Made by a program: the position numbers and the translations under genes. From Pleurodeles waltl (Eukaryota > Chordata > Amphibia > Caudata > Salamandridae): DNA of 64,000 nt. The first letter of the stretch is position 1; each line of letters begins with the position of its first letter. Location of the stretch: positions 527,886,313 through 527,950,312 of the forward strand of contig NC_090448.1 in the NCBI RefSeq assembly GCF_031143425.1. Direction: 5' to 3'. Below the pieces are notes generated by a model that worked only from the letters and a program-made list of their open reading frames with translations, did not search any database and was not told the origin of the DNA. Shown in pieces: positions 1 to 11,504 of the stretch.

Positions 1-3000
1 TGTTACAGCACAATAACTCATAACATGAAGTGTGTATTAAATAATTAAATACTTTAAGTATAAAAATTTGTTTTATAAATAACTTTTATGCCATAATTTA
101 AAAATATTCCCACACCCATCAACATTATATTTATGTATTTACTCAATTTTATTAAAAAGTGTGTTGAATTATTTTTAAATTAAATGCTGAAATTCGGGGA
201 GCCAATTCTTACATTAGTTCCTATGGGATGTTATTTTATCTCCCTGCCTACACTTTTTTCTAAGGGAGTGTGTTGCAGTACCAGTGGTTGCCCATGTGTG
301 GTGCTTCAGTTACTCCAAAGCTGGGCTGGAGTACATTTTACCCTGTTCTGTCACCTTTAAGGCTGTAGTAACTTTAGAAGTGTAGTTTGTGAATAGCAAC
401 AGTGTTACTCTTTTGTGGACGTTTGTTTGTCCCTTGTTACGTCCCTACATAAACCCTTCCTTTCTTTTCCCTAAAACCCTTCCAATCTAATAGTAGCTAT
501 TTCCCATTTTCTCATCACATCCCTTGTCCCTATCATATTTATTGCTATACAGTATACCAACATGCGTGGAAATCTCTGCAACCTTGGTAGAGATCTCAAC
601 ACTTCAACACAGAAAGATAGGAGAGGTGGAGGTCTCCACCCATGGGTTTGTAAACAGTATTTTGCTGTATAAGTAATACTACTTCAGTACTACTTTTGCA
701 TACTACAAATTGCAGTTCTTAAATAGGCCCTTTGTTGTTGTTTGGAGCGGGGGAGACCCCAAACCTCTGCAAAGCTAATTTGGAACTTTGGGATTGCAAA
801 GGTAGGTTTTTTGCAATCTGCATGTCACATTTTCGGAAAGATTGCGATGTGTTGTTAATTTGCCCAGAAATGATTTGCCTCAAAAATAATTTTTTAAACT
901 AATACTAAAGCAAAGTAATAAGAGCTTGATTCAAAATTATTTTTTTCTATTTATGATGGAATTTCTCCTAGTACCTTTGACAGGTGCCCATTTTTAGCAA
1001 ACTGACTGCAATTTTAAATTAAATGAAGATTGTGGTTAATCAAAATATTGCAGTGGCTCTGTGAATACTTTGATTTTAATTTTATGAATTTATGACCAGA
1101 TCTCACAATGAAATTTTACTATTTGCATTAATGTTTGCTTTGTGCAAATATTTTATTAAATCACAAGTTTTACTTGGTACTACCCTGCCTCTTTGAATAA
1201 TTCTAATTGGGAAATAGCTCAATGGTAAGCAATAGAAGCTGAAAGTGCATCCCAGTAACATATTCTCCTCTTTGCTCTCAAATCAAACTGGAAAGTTACC
1301 AAATCATAATCTAGAACGCACACCAATACAGAATAAGTGATAGTGTTGGAATCTGCCTTACGTTATACCATTCTTCAGGAATGATTAATGTGGTGTATGT
1401 TGCTGAAATAGATGTGTGGCCCACATGAAAAGCCTGCCTGCCATTTCAATAATCTCCTTTGTGATACCATGCAGGGTTTATCTCTTAAGAAGCACCAACA
1501 TGCGGTTATATGTCAGAACCCATAGCATGATGGCGCTTGTGGTCATGCAGTTTCCAGGATAATCCTTACAGGATAATTCTTGCTTAAGAGAAGGTCATTA
1601 TTACTGAAATGTCCCTGACTTTCATTTGTTTTTCACTATGCTCTCTCTGTGCAAACATATCCCCTTCTGAAATTCTCTCAATAGATCTTTGAAGCAAGTT
1701 TTCTAACCGTTCCATTGTTTTCTTCTTTAAGGCTCCTTTGTTTATAGATTAGACTAATAGATACTTGTTTTTGGAATGGTTTGCAAAAATCTTCAGATTT
1801 TCTTTGGGGCTGCAGATACTCCATTATTATACTCTTCACAGTGGGTTTTGCTTTGTAGTAAACAGGACTTGGGAGTCATGTCTTTGGTGTTAATTTAGTT
1901 GGCACGCTGGTGAATCTCTGTTAAAATGCCTGCAACCGATCAAGTCATCTCAAGTAGAAGCTATTTAAAATTACTTTGGAAGTGAACATCCAAATATACT
2001 GCATTTCAACAGACCTTCTTTTGCATTGGCCATAATTGCTTTTACCCTTTGACTCTAATCTGAGGTTTTGTGCAAGTCACTCTGCTGCATTGTGTCCCAG
2101 GGGTTCTTCACACTTTCAGGTATGCTTTTTTTTAGTTTAATTAGATTGCTCTAGACTTTGAAGTCCTGTAATTGCATATCTATAGAGTGAAGGCAAATGA
2201 AATCAGTGACTCAGAATTATAATATCTGTGTTATTGGTTGGAATTTTGAAGGGCCAAGTTGTTAAGCAGAAGCAACTATCTTGCGGTGTTATAAGTCAAT
2301 GGTAAAACAGTATGCCCTGGTAATGATGAGTGTTTCATGGAGGTGGAAAGAATTATTATTTCAGGCTGGAGTCTCAGTTACAACTACCTTCTTTACTGAA
2401 AATCTCAAGCGACAAAGAAATACAAATACTCATTCAACATGAATGCCAAAATTAAATATCCATCAATACAAAAAACATTAAGATGTTAACTCAAGGACAC
2501 CAATCCCTTAGCAGCCTACTCCATAAACACTCCAGCTTACCCTCTGACGTCACCTTCTTAGTGTTTTAGGGAGCCAACTAGCTCTTCTCTTCATTATCAT
2601 TCTTCAATGGTTTCCTAATGACATGCTTTATTTTTAAACAGTGTAATTTGTCTCTCAGGTGAAACCACCACACTCATACCCCTTCATGCGTGAGATACAG
2701 TTGGACATTAGCTTGCTGCTTGGATGCATAAGCGGTGTTGAGCACACTGCCAACTGCCAATTGAGCGAGGACAGGGTGTGCAGGAGAGTCTTCAGAACTA
2801 AAGCTGCCCTGACAAGGCTGTGTGCAAGGATGGGTGCCTTGTGTAGTGTTCAGTGTTTGTAAGAATAGGGAGGGGGCAGCTATATGTGTATGCAGACACA
2901 GTTTTGCTCCACCTCACACTAGCCTGCTCATAACAATTTAGGGTTTTGCAGAGGGAGTCTACAATAATTCCCTTGTTTTCTACTGCCAGCAGTTCATATG

Positions 3001-4298
3001 GGTGTGAGGTGTATACTTCCCTCACTGCCACACTGTACCAGTTATGCAAGTCTGTTTCTAAGAGTTTGTTTCTCTTGGGATATAATTAACTCTTCTGTAT
3101 CATGTTGTTTTTTCTTGGGTTTTGTAGGTTTTCAATTTTATATATTAGCAAACTTTAAAAAGTGGACAAGAGGAACTTTTATTTTACATTATTCTATTCT
3201 TTCATCTGCATACTGCAAAGACATCTCTGCAAGTTCCAGCGATTGTGGGTATACTGTTCACTTTTTTGGGTTCTTCATAATAATGAATCCCTGTCATTCT
3301 TTTTCCATCTAATGGCATTTGAAAGTGATTACTGTTAAGGGATTCTATTGTGATGCCCATTTTTTTTTATTTGACTCTGCCTTAAGAGAGGGCAGAGAAA
3401 GTAGTTATTTGAAGATGTTCACACTGGCTTGGTATACATTAGCTGTGGAAGAGATGATATGAGGGTCCTCTGAGAAGAGTGAAGTCAACCTTGAGGGTGA
3501 AAAAACATTCAAAGACCGGAGACTGAAGTGAATGTAAAAGACAAAGTTCAGTTCACCATTGATGCAGCTATGCAGGCAATTCACAGGTTGCTTGGAAGGT
3601 CAACTGCAGCATCGTTTGACAACTGAATTACCCTTTCACCCTATATTAAATCCATCAGAACCAAGTTTAGGTCAGAATGTAGAAACTAACTTTGGTAAGC
3701 AACCTTGAGTTATTAGAGAGAATCGTGTCAGCGTGATAATGTATACTTAATATGAAAGAGTGTGGGCACCAGGTACTAACCTAAGTACACATACCTGTTT
3801 TGCTGCAGAAGGGTTATCCATAAAGTTTTTACCACAGTATGAATGGTGCAGGTAGTATGATCTTTAGCACCTTCAGATCTTGGTTAATTTAAGCAAACAG
3901 TCTTCTTTTGCCTACTGCTGCATAGAATGTACACTGTTCTTAGTAGATTCTTTTCAATACTCCGTGGTATATTTCTTATGAGAGTTTCACTGTTTGCACA
4001 CAGCGTGGTATAGAAAGAGTAAACACTGTTTAGAGTACTGAGTTCTCTACTGATATCAACTTCATTTCTTAATGTAGTTGCAGTGGGTGTCAGGGGTGTC
4101 ATACAGATAAAAGCTGTCTTTTGTTTTGTTTTGCAATTGGCACTCACTATTCTGCCTTTCTCTAAACATTTGTATACAGATTGAACACTGTACTCAATGA
4201 GGGTTTCCCATTTTATCTGTGGTTGATTGTGAATGTGAACTATAGTACTTGTAAAGCCATAGCAATTTATACAGCTATATGAGAGAAAATGAAGCTTG
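1..4298. other. AT-rich non-coding DNA, no gene recognised
   Basis: I see no coding region, RNA gene or intact mobile element here. Open frames at 2,659-2,862, 2,998-3,312 and (edge) 3,884-4,309 are short, biased in composition and lack family motifs. Base composition is AT-rich with few CpG, as expected of old intergenic or intronic salamander DNA. Ancient decayed repeats are probably present but cannot be named by eye. Confidence 0.6.
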
Positions 4299-4395
4299 GA
4301 TGATGTCATTAATTATGTAATTTGAGATGCAATCAATGATGTGATAAATAATGTCATAGAACATGTCATGAGTGATGTCATATGTGAGGCCATAA
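4299..4395. repeat. Degenerate ATGTCAT-motif tandem repeat
   Basis: The motif ATGTCAT or a one-base variant recurs about five times in under 100 bases (for example near 4,301, 4,350, 4,363 and 4,375), with irregular spacing. This looks like a decayed short-period tandem repeat. No function is implied. Confidence 0.5.
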
Positions 4396-4492
4396 GCAGT
4401 GCATGGCAGGGGCTCAAGCTTTAGATTGTGCTACTAATTGCTGAATTTCTGTGTTTTTTTAGTTCAAAATGTTAACGTTGCCACTGAGAAAT

Positions 4493-4622
4493 TCACCTAA
4501 CTATAACGTTACTTTAACCCCTTTTTAGTGAAATTCGATAAAAAAAATTTACATCGAAAACTCATATTTTTATTACACCTAACTATAATATTACTTTAAC
4601 CTTTATCTTTTTCAGTGAATTT
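4493..4622 (+). repeat. Two-copy direct repeat, period about 82 bp
   Basis: The block beginning CACCTAACTATAA and continuing into TTACTTTAACC, a T-run and AGTGAA occurs at about 4,494-4,533 and again at about 4,576-4,620. A CCTAACTATA-type motif also occurs at about 16,187, so this may belong to a dispersed family rather than being purely local. Confidence 0.6.
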
Positions 4623-4884
4623 CTAGGTTTTTAAAAAAATAAAAATATATTTACAGATATATAGACACTAACTACTCCAACAATATTTGCGCTGAAAATA
4701 GTCAAATTCTTAGGTTTTGTAACTCTAATATACAGAAACATTCTCTGCATAGTTTTCATAGTCTTTGTATGTATCTTTACATAAACTTCATATTTATATT
4801 TCAGAAAGACACTGATCAGTTTTTCCTATACTGTAATTATGTGTTTTCACAATATACATCTATTTTTAAGGTGTGTAATCACTC

Positions 4885-5330
4885 TTGTGGGAGGCTCGCA
4901 AGAGCACAAGGTCATACATTTAGTTATAATCTGTTATACAGACTTCGTTTTCACTTGGTCAGTTATTACTGAATGCTAATGTTTAATAATAAAATCAATA
5001 GAGTGTGTATACTGTATAAATTATTTGGTTTACAAACTTACGGCTCTCATGAGATGATCTCAGGAGTCGAACACACAATCCCCTGTGTGGACTACGAGGC
5101 TGTAGTTCCTGTCAGGTACTTGGGATCGGCTTGCAAGATCATACATTTGAAATTAAGTTCATAACACTTTGTTTTTGCAGTTCTGAAGAAATTAAGACAT
5201 GAGAAGTGTTGTTTAATGTAGAAAAAGATTTGATGTATTGTTTAATTTGAGATATAAGAATTTTTTCTGTTTTTTACAATCTCACTGGCCTCTCGTGTGG
5301 CACCCGTGAGACAGCCGGGACAGGAAAGAC
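4885..5330. repeat. Repeat block with CTCATGAGA / CTTGCAAGATCATACATTT motifs
   Basis: The stretch from the GATCATACATTTGAAATTAAG motif (about 5,140) to the end of the block reappears almost base for base at about 9,545-9,720. Short self-complementary motifs (CTCATGAGA, CTTGCAAG, CTTGTGAGATC) also recur at 6,190-6,300, 6,375-6,420 and 9,140-9,370. This is a dispersed or formerly tandem repeat. I see no coding potential. Confidence 0.65.
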
Positions 5331-5470
5331 ATCCCAAGGAAGGATTGTGATCGTTTAATATGGATGTCTTTATTTAGCAAAGAAAGATTACTTTCTTGTT
5401 GCATCATTTGCCTACTAAGTTTTTGGTGATCACATCCTTTTGGCTGTCTCTCTGACTTTGCTGATTTTCT

Positions 5471-5890
5471 GTGATCAGAATGACATCATTTGATTCAGAT
5501 GAGAACCGTACTCCGGTTCCTGAAAGTCAGCCACATAGGGAGTCCTTGGTCTGGCAATATTTTCAGATAAGGCTTGGTGGGAAGAAAGTGTCAAATATGG
5601 AATTTGTAACATGCACAAAACAGTTCTGCGGTGATAGCCGGAACAAGCATTTTTCTTTAAGTACCAATGAGATGTGGTGATATTTGAGAGCTATGCACCC
5701 TGAACCCCTTTGTCAAGGGTGAGTTGGTCCGTGCTGCGGAGCTTGATAACTCCTCAGAGGCATCCAGATCTTTCCAAATGGATGACAGTGTGCCTGCCCA
5801 GGTGCACACCGCAAAAGCAGGTAACAACCCGGCATATCTCAACACAGCCCTTTATTGCTAATTATGTAAGCAGATTATTTATTCTTCTTA
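5471..5890 (+). pseudogene. BED zinc-finger fragment of a hAT/ZBED-type transposase
   Basis: The open frame from 5,471 encodes a BED-finger pattern: an aromatic VWQYF motif, then a Cys pair spaced C-x4-C, a gap, STNEMW, and after a stop codon YLRAMHPE. In the family this segment is DNA-binding and sits at the N terminus of hAT transposases and domesticated ZBED proteins. The frame is broken by a TGA at 5,678-5,680 between the Trp and the YLRAMHP segment. The same frame continues for about 60 residues of acidic, Ser-rich linker before further stops. No catalytic RNase-H-like core or dimerisation domain follows. I infer an old, truncated hAT copy rather than a host gene. Confidence 0.6.
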
Positions 5891-6539
5891 GACAAGGATG
5901 GCTGCAAAGGATAGGCTTGTCCAGGATCATAAATGTCCACCGAGGTAGTAGGTTTTGTTAATATTTTGTTCTAAATTTTTCTTCTCTTTGTTTTGAAGAT
6001 TTTTTTTTATTCCCAGTTTGTTTTGCTCTATCCCTTTAAATAAATTAAAAAAATAAAAAGATTTGTTTTTTAAAACACAAAAAAATACAGTTGTTCAAAA
6101 TGTTACTTGAAAAAGCTCATCCCAGAGCTACCCAACACTTTCATTATGTATGTTATTTGACCTTTTTATTCCTTTTTTCCCCTTCTTGGTGGCTCTCATG
6201 AAACATTCACAAGAGTCTTCATACCCCACACCTAACATGGGCGATTTTCACAAGGGGGCACTGTTTGTGAGCGTCTTGCAAGACCCAAACCTTTTTATAG
6301 AATTTGCATTTTCACTGAACATATCCTGTTGTAATAGATATAATTTATTTGCACCAGATTTTCTCTGCATATTTTTTATACGATCTCAGGTGACTCTTGT
6401 GAGATCGTAAAGTTTTAAACTCACATAATGTACACTCTTCTTCATTACAGTACTTACAATTTTTACTTCCTTCTTCTAGGATTTCAGGAAAAAGTGATCA
6501 CTACAGTCTCATCTTTCCATAGCATGGCAGCAGTTTGTA

Positions 6540-7600
6540 GTAAGGAGTGAGGAGAGACTGGACTCTTCAAAAACACCTCATCATAGGATAACTACGCTAC
6601 ACAGTAGTTTATACTAGGGACTGACCATTCCCCTAAGACCTCTCCCCAGAACAATAAGGATGTGCAATACATTGCGGGGAAGGACTGGCCTCAACAATGA
6701 CAACTCTCTTATGGATAAAGTGTGTACTAGGGTGTAGGAAGAAACTGTTCTCTACACTGAGACCTCTCTCAGATAACAGTTGTGTGTAGTAGGGTGTGGG
6801 GAGGTACTGGCCGCTCCGATAAGACCTCTCTCTGATCTCTCCAGGATGACGGGTGTGTGTGTGTATAGGGTGTGGGGACGGACTGGCCCCTATACTTACA
6901 TCTCTCTCTTGGATGATGAGTATGCATACTACTGTGTTGGCATAGACTGGCCTCTCTGCTGAGACATTTTGCTTAACCATCTCTGTTGAATGGCAGAAGA
7001 ACAACTATGGTGCGGAGAGCAATTAAGCTCTATACAGAGAAGTTTCTCTGCGAGGACAAGCAAACAGACTAAAGTATAGATATACGGCCAGGTCAGCTCA
7101 GACACCTCCCCAGAGTAACATGTGTGAGAAAATAGATCAGGGTAGAGGCTGTTCCCTCTGCTCGTATCTCTTTGTATGCTAATGATTGTCATTAGCAGAG
7201 CATAAAATGGAGATTCCGCTCTGTTGACAACTGATTAATGGACAACAAGTGTGCATAATTGAATGTAAGGACAAACTCACCTCTCCTCAGACACCTCCTT
7301 ATGGGGACAGGCATGTCTAGTAATGTGGATACAGAGACAGACTTCTGCACTGAAACGTCTCTCCAGAGTGACAAGCTTATATAATAAGATGTGCAAAAGA
7401 TCTGCCACCTCCACCAGCTGACAACAGTACGTAGTATACTATGAGGATGCATTTGTCTCTCTGCCAAAAAGTCTCTCTCTTGTATAAAAAGCTTTATACT
7501 ATAGTGGGAAAAAGCACTAACCGCTCTATAGTACCTTATACAAACATATTCATCAAGCACCACAATTACAGCTCTTGAAGGTGGAAATTCCACTTTAAGT
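6540..7600. repeat. Decayed minisatellite, period about 80 bp
   Basis: A unit containing ACTGGCC(T)CTC, then GAGACCTCTCTC, a GATGAC/GGTGTGTG segment and AGGGTGTGGGGA repeats with many differences across the region (clear copies near 6,640, 6,740, 6,800, 6,880 and 6,945). Copy divergence is high. The minus-strand open frames here (6,633-7,593) are by-products of the repetition. Confidence 0.65.
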
Positions 7601-9130
7601 CAACATTGCAAGACTATAATAATATTACACTTTTTAAAAGCTATTAAGGAAAGAAATAAGTAATAACTTTAAACGTATTACAAATAAAAATTAACAGCAT
7701 TACAAAACAACAGCACCTACATTAAAAAATTACAGCAACTGTAAAACAAACAAAAACAACAAACTTAACTAATCTATAACATTTTTTCCTCACTCTGGCA
7801 GCAACACTTACTCCCCTTTTGATTAATTTGCCTACTGGATTTTGATGAACATAGATCCGCTTTTCCTTTGTTTCAGCCACCTTAGCCTGCCAAACAATAT
7901 CTGCTTTATTAGTCTTTTTCTGACAGGCTGGGTAGCATAAGAGTCAGTTAAAATAAAAGAAAATGTGCAAAAAGGAGTTCAGCCAGGAAATTATAAACAA
8001 CTAGTGTGTTACAGCATTACAGGAATCTACACTCGTTAAAGCCGATAACAATCCTCCTTTTCTAAATAAAGCGCTTTGCTGTTTAAGTAAGCAGTAATTT
8101 TGTCAACAAAAATATGTAGAGCTACACAGAACAAACTTCAAGGGTACAAATGTCACCATAGGCAGTAACATTATTTGTGCAATTAATTTTTTTCCTGGCT
8201 TTCCAGTGAGTTACTGTTCCCTCTTTCTTTAAAAAGTGAACAATTATTTTTTTTGTCTGTATATTTTGTGACATGAACCTTTTCCATTTTCCAACTAAAA
8301 AAAAGACAAGAACACCAAAAAATGTAAGGGTTACATACTGATCAATACTTGATAAGTTATACATCACTATATACTCTAAAGTGTTTTCTTTTTCATGTTT
8401 CATCCACAATCACATAGGTATATGTAATGTATCACTATCATCATATTTCTTCCTTTTGAAGAGTTAATACCTTCAACCAGTGCATGTTTTCATAATGAAA
8501 TTGTAACATGTCATCAGATTTGATTCCATAACAGTTTATCAGGTGACACATCCCTTTAAACACACTTTTCTTAACAGTGGACGCTGTGTTTTACTCTAGC
8601 AATATCTCCAATCAAACATTTCATGGGGATAAAATATTTGTATAGTAAGGTTCATAAAAATACTAGGCCTTATTTTATAATTTCAAAAACACAGCCACTT
8701 TTACTTACAACTACACACAGATTGAACATTTCACTTTTTAAGACAATGCCCGATACATGGTGAAATCTCTCTACATTCTAAACTCTCCTTATAAAACATG
8801 CACCTCTACGAACAGCTTTGCACCCACTAAACCTTGTATAGAACAGGTTTACCAACAGTGGTGCACTTACTGACATTTCTCAACAAAGTTCATAAAGTAA
8901 ATGTTTAATTACCTGAACGTAGAGCAGTTTCTTATATGAAGTTTAATACATCAGTCTGTCTCAGTTCCAAATTCAGTCGCTTTTGTTCAGCAGAACTCCA
9001 ACTGGCTTCCTTCTCCTCCAGATCACTAAGAACAATGTGAACTATCTCTGGTTCTGCACGCAATCACATCACAGCATTTCTTCAACCATGTAATAAAAGT
9101 GGTAACTATTGGTTGAGCCTTGACCATTTT
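7600..9130. other. AT-rich spacer, no gene recognised
   Basis: This stretch separates two blocks of the same minisatellite. It contains A-rich and ACA-rich runs near 7,680-7,780 and no recognisable coding, RNA or repeat-family signal. It may be an insertion that split a once continuous satellite array. Confidence 0.45.
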
Positions 9131-9134
9131 TGAC

Positions 9135-9995
9135 TTCCTCCCATATGATCACATGAGACTCTTGTGGGACGGTAAAACACCTTGTGGCAGACCCAGTCAT
9201 TTTATATGCAGGTCTCATAAAAGGCTCACAGGATCATAAAATACCTTGTTGTAGGCTCAGAAAATTCCCCTTGGGTCTTGCGAGATTGTAGGTGTCCATG
9301 CATCAAGCTTCACTCCTTGAAGCTTGTGAGCTACTCTTGCGAGAGTCTTGTGGAATTGCAACAAAATTATAGGGAAATAGTAGTGTGTGGGACGGAGTAT
9401 ACTCTCCACTGAGACCTGTCTCTTACATGACAGGTGTATGTAGCAGGGTGTAGGGAAAGACTAGCCTCTCCACACAGACCTTTGTCTCACATGATAGGCC
9501 TGCCTAATAGTGTGTATGGAGGGACTGGCCTCCACACATACTACTCATACATTTGAAATTAAGTTCATAACACTTTGTTTTTACAGTTCTGAAGAAACAG
9601 ATATGAGAAGTGTTGTTTAATGTAGAAAAACATTTGATGTATTGTTACATTTGAGAAATAAGAAATTTCTCTGTTTTTAACAATCTCACTGGCTTCTCGT
9701 GAGGCACCCATGATAAGTGTTGTTTATTGTAGAAAAATATTTGATATATTGTTACATTTGATATATAAGAAATGTCTCTGTTTTTTACAATCTCACAGAA
9801 ACCGAGAGGTTCACTAAGACCTTTCTCTTGGATGATGGGTGTAAGGAAAGACTGGCCTCTTCTCTCAGACCTTTCTCTTATATATAAGTGTGCACAGTAG
9901 GGTGTCTGCATCTACTGCCCTCTCTTACCACACCTCTTTCTCACATAACGGGAGTGCTTAGTAAGATGTATACATGCAGTACCCTCTCCTTCCAG
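9135..9995. repeat. Second block of dispersed repeat and minisatellite
   Basis: The CTCTTGTGAGA / CTTGCGAGAGTCTTG motifs (9,145-9,360) are followed by minisatellite units (9,385-9,540), a near copy of 5,140-5,320 at 9,545-9,720, a partial second copy of that at 9,713-9,795, and further minisatellite units to about 9,995. The order suggests segmental duplication of a satellite-like mosaic. Confidence 0.6.
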
Positions 9996-10639
9996 ACCTT
10001 TCTACCAGATGAATGGATTTACACCAAAATTCGAAAATCATAGGCTGTAGACCAATATTAAGCGTCCTGCTAAATTTGGTGGAACTAAAGCACTGTGGAC
10101 AAATTAGAACGCTCCATTTTTAGATTGGCGCTCCCGTGAGAATCTCTTAAGACTCTTGCAAGCAAAACCATCCAAGTTTCTATATTTTTCACCCTTTTTT
10201 TCTTAAAAGTGACTGAACATATTTACACTAAATCCCCCAAAAGTGGAGAAACTGCTCCAAGAATGATTATGCACAAGTTAAATACAAGGAGGTAATAAGA
10301 CTGAAAGAGAGAGGATACAAAGAGAGAGATTTACAAAGGATCTAAGGTTAGTGATTCTTCCCACTAAGTAAGAATAAAGTCTTGGATGGAAATCTTGATT
10401 ACTAAGGAGAAGAATACGATCATGAACACTGATCAGGCACCTTTGAGACTTATTTTGACTTACAACAAGGGGAGCAAAAGAATCTTCAACATTTTCTATA
10501 AACATTGGCATCTTATCCGTTAAGACCTTGATATAGGCACTTTGTTGTGCAATAGACAAGTCACTTACAGGAAAGCACAATCACTCAAAGACAAATTGGT
10601 GATAAGTCACTTTCAGGACCAAACTACTAAAACATGGTT

Positions 10640-11077
10640 GGAAGCAATTACAATTTGGGTTTAACAAACGCAACTGTTCCAAGGCATGCGAAACAAGAGT
10701 CAAAACAAAAACTGTTTTGGATCGACACAAAAAAGCATTTAAAATTAAACAGAAAATCACATGCTGCTCCCAGTTTGTGGTCTATGCAATTGAATGTGCC
10801 TGTAATCAGAAATATATAGGAAGTACCACATGTATTTTGAAAAAAAGAATACTGGAACACATATGTGCAGTTAAGCATAAAAACATGACAATATGAAATT
10901 GCAAAGCATTTGGTTCAATGCCAGGATAACAATTTGAGAATATTAAGGTACTATGGTGTAGATAGGATGTCACTTCATGAACAAGGAGGTAATCGCACTG
11001 AAAAACTGTGACAACTAGAATCCAAATACAATATTCAATTACAAACTAAGGTTCCATTTGGATTGAATAACAGTTAA
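10640..11077 (+). pseudogene. Penelope-like element, C-terminal GIY-YIG endonuclease relic
   Basis: Conceptual translation gives a Cys-rich lead (CSKACET), then a GIY-YIG-type core FVVYAIECACNQKYIGST followed by LKKRILEH. After a frameshift near 10,890 it continues with AKHLVQC, ILRYYGVDRM, EQGGNR and a terminal VPFGLNNS before a TAA at 11,075-11,077. This order matches the endonuclease end of Penelope-like retroelements, where the domain nicks the target for reverse transcription. At least one internal stop (near 11,010) and the frameshift show it is dead. The reverse transcriptase upstream is not recognisable, so the copy is 5'-truncated or badly decayed. Confidence 0.8.
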
Positions 11078-11287
11078 ATTATTGTTTTTAAATCAGTGTT
11101 GGACTGAATATCCAAGAATGCCTTCGTACTGGCAGGATGGGCTTAATTGTGAATAAGGGGTATTAGAAGGACTCACATACAGTGATAAAGACCTGTGTAG
11201 TTGAAGCCTGTTGGTGTGATTGTGATGCTTTGAAACAAATATTGGAGTTACAGGTTTAAGGAGTGAGGCAAAATGGGTTCGCTTTTC

Positions 11288-11290
<3 letters not shown>

Positions 11291-11341
<51 letters not shown>

Positions 11342-11393
11342 TTATATATATATATATATATATAAATGTATATATACATATATGAATATATAT

Positions 11394-11426
<33 letters not shown>

Positions 11427-11503
11427 AATATGCAAATACATACACATTTATATACATATATATTTGGATGTATGTGTGCGTGTGTGTGTGTGTGTGTGTA
11501 TAT
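11291..11503. repeat. Compound (TA)n-(AC)n-(GT)n microsatellite
   Basis: A long TA run (11,291-11,367) is followed by imperfect TATA-rich sequence, a CA run (about 11,411-11,427) and a TG run (about 11,476-11,500). The open frames starting at 11,366 and 11,382 are artefacts of the dinucleotide repeats. A hAT-like terminus begins at the right edge. Confidence 0.9.
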
Positions 11504-11504
11504 A

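Noticed and set aside
3884..4309. 141-codon minus-strand frame as a host gene
   Set aside because: No domain, no splice context, AT-driven composition, and it overlaps a degenerate repeat at its start.
4888..9790. Possible CRISPR-like array because of short spaced palindromes
   Set aside because: Spacing is irregular, repeats are diverged and the sequence is clearly eukaryotic.
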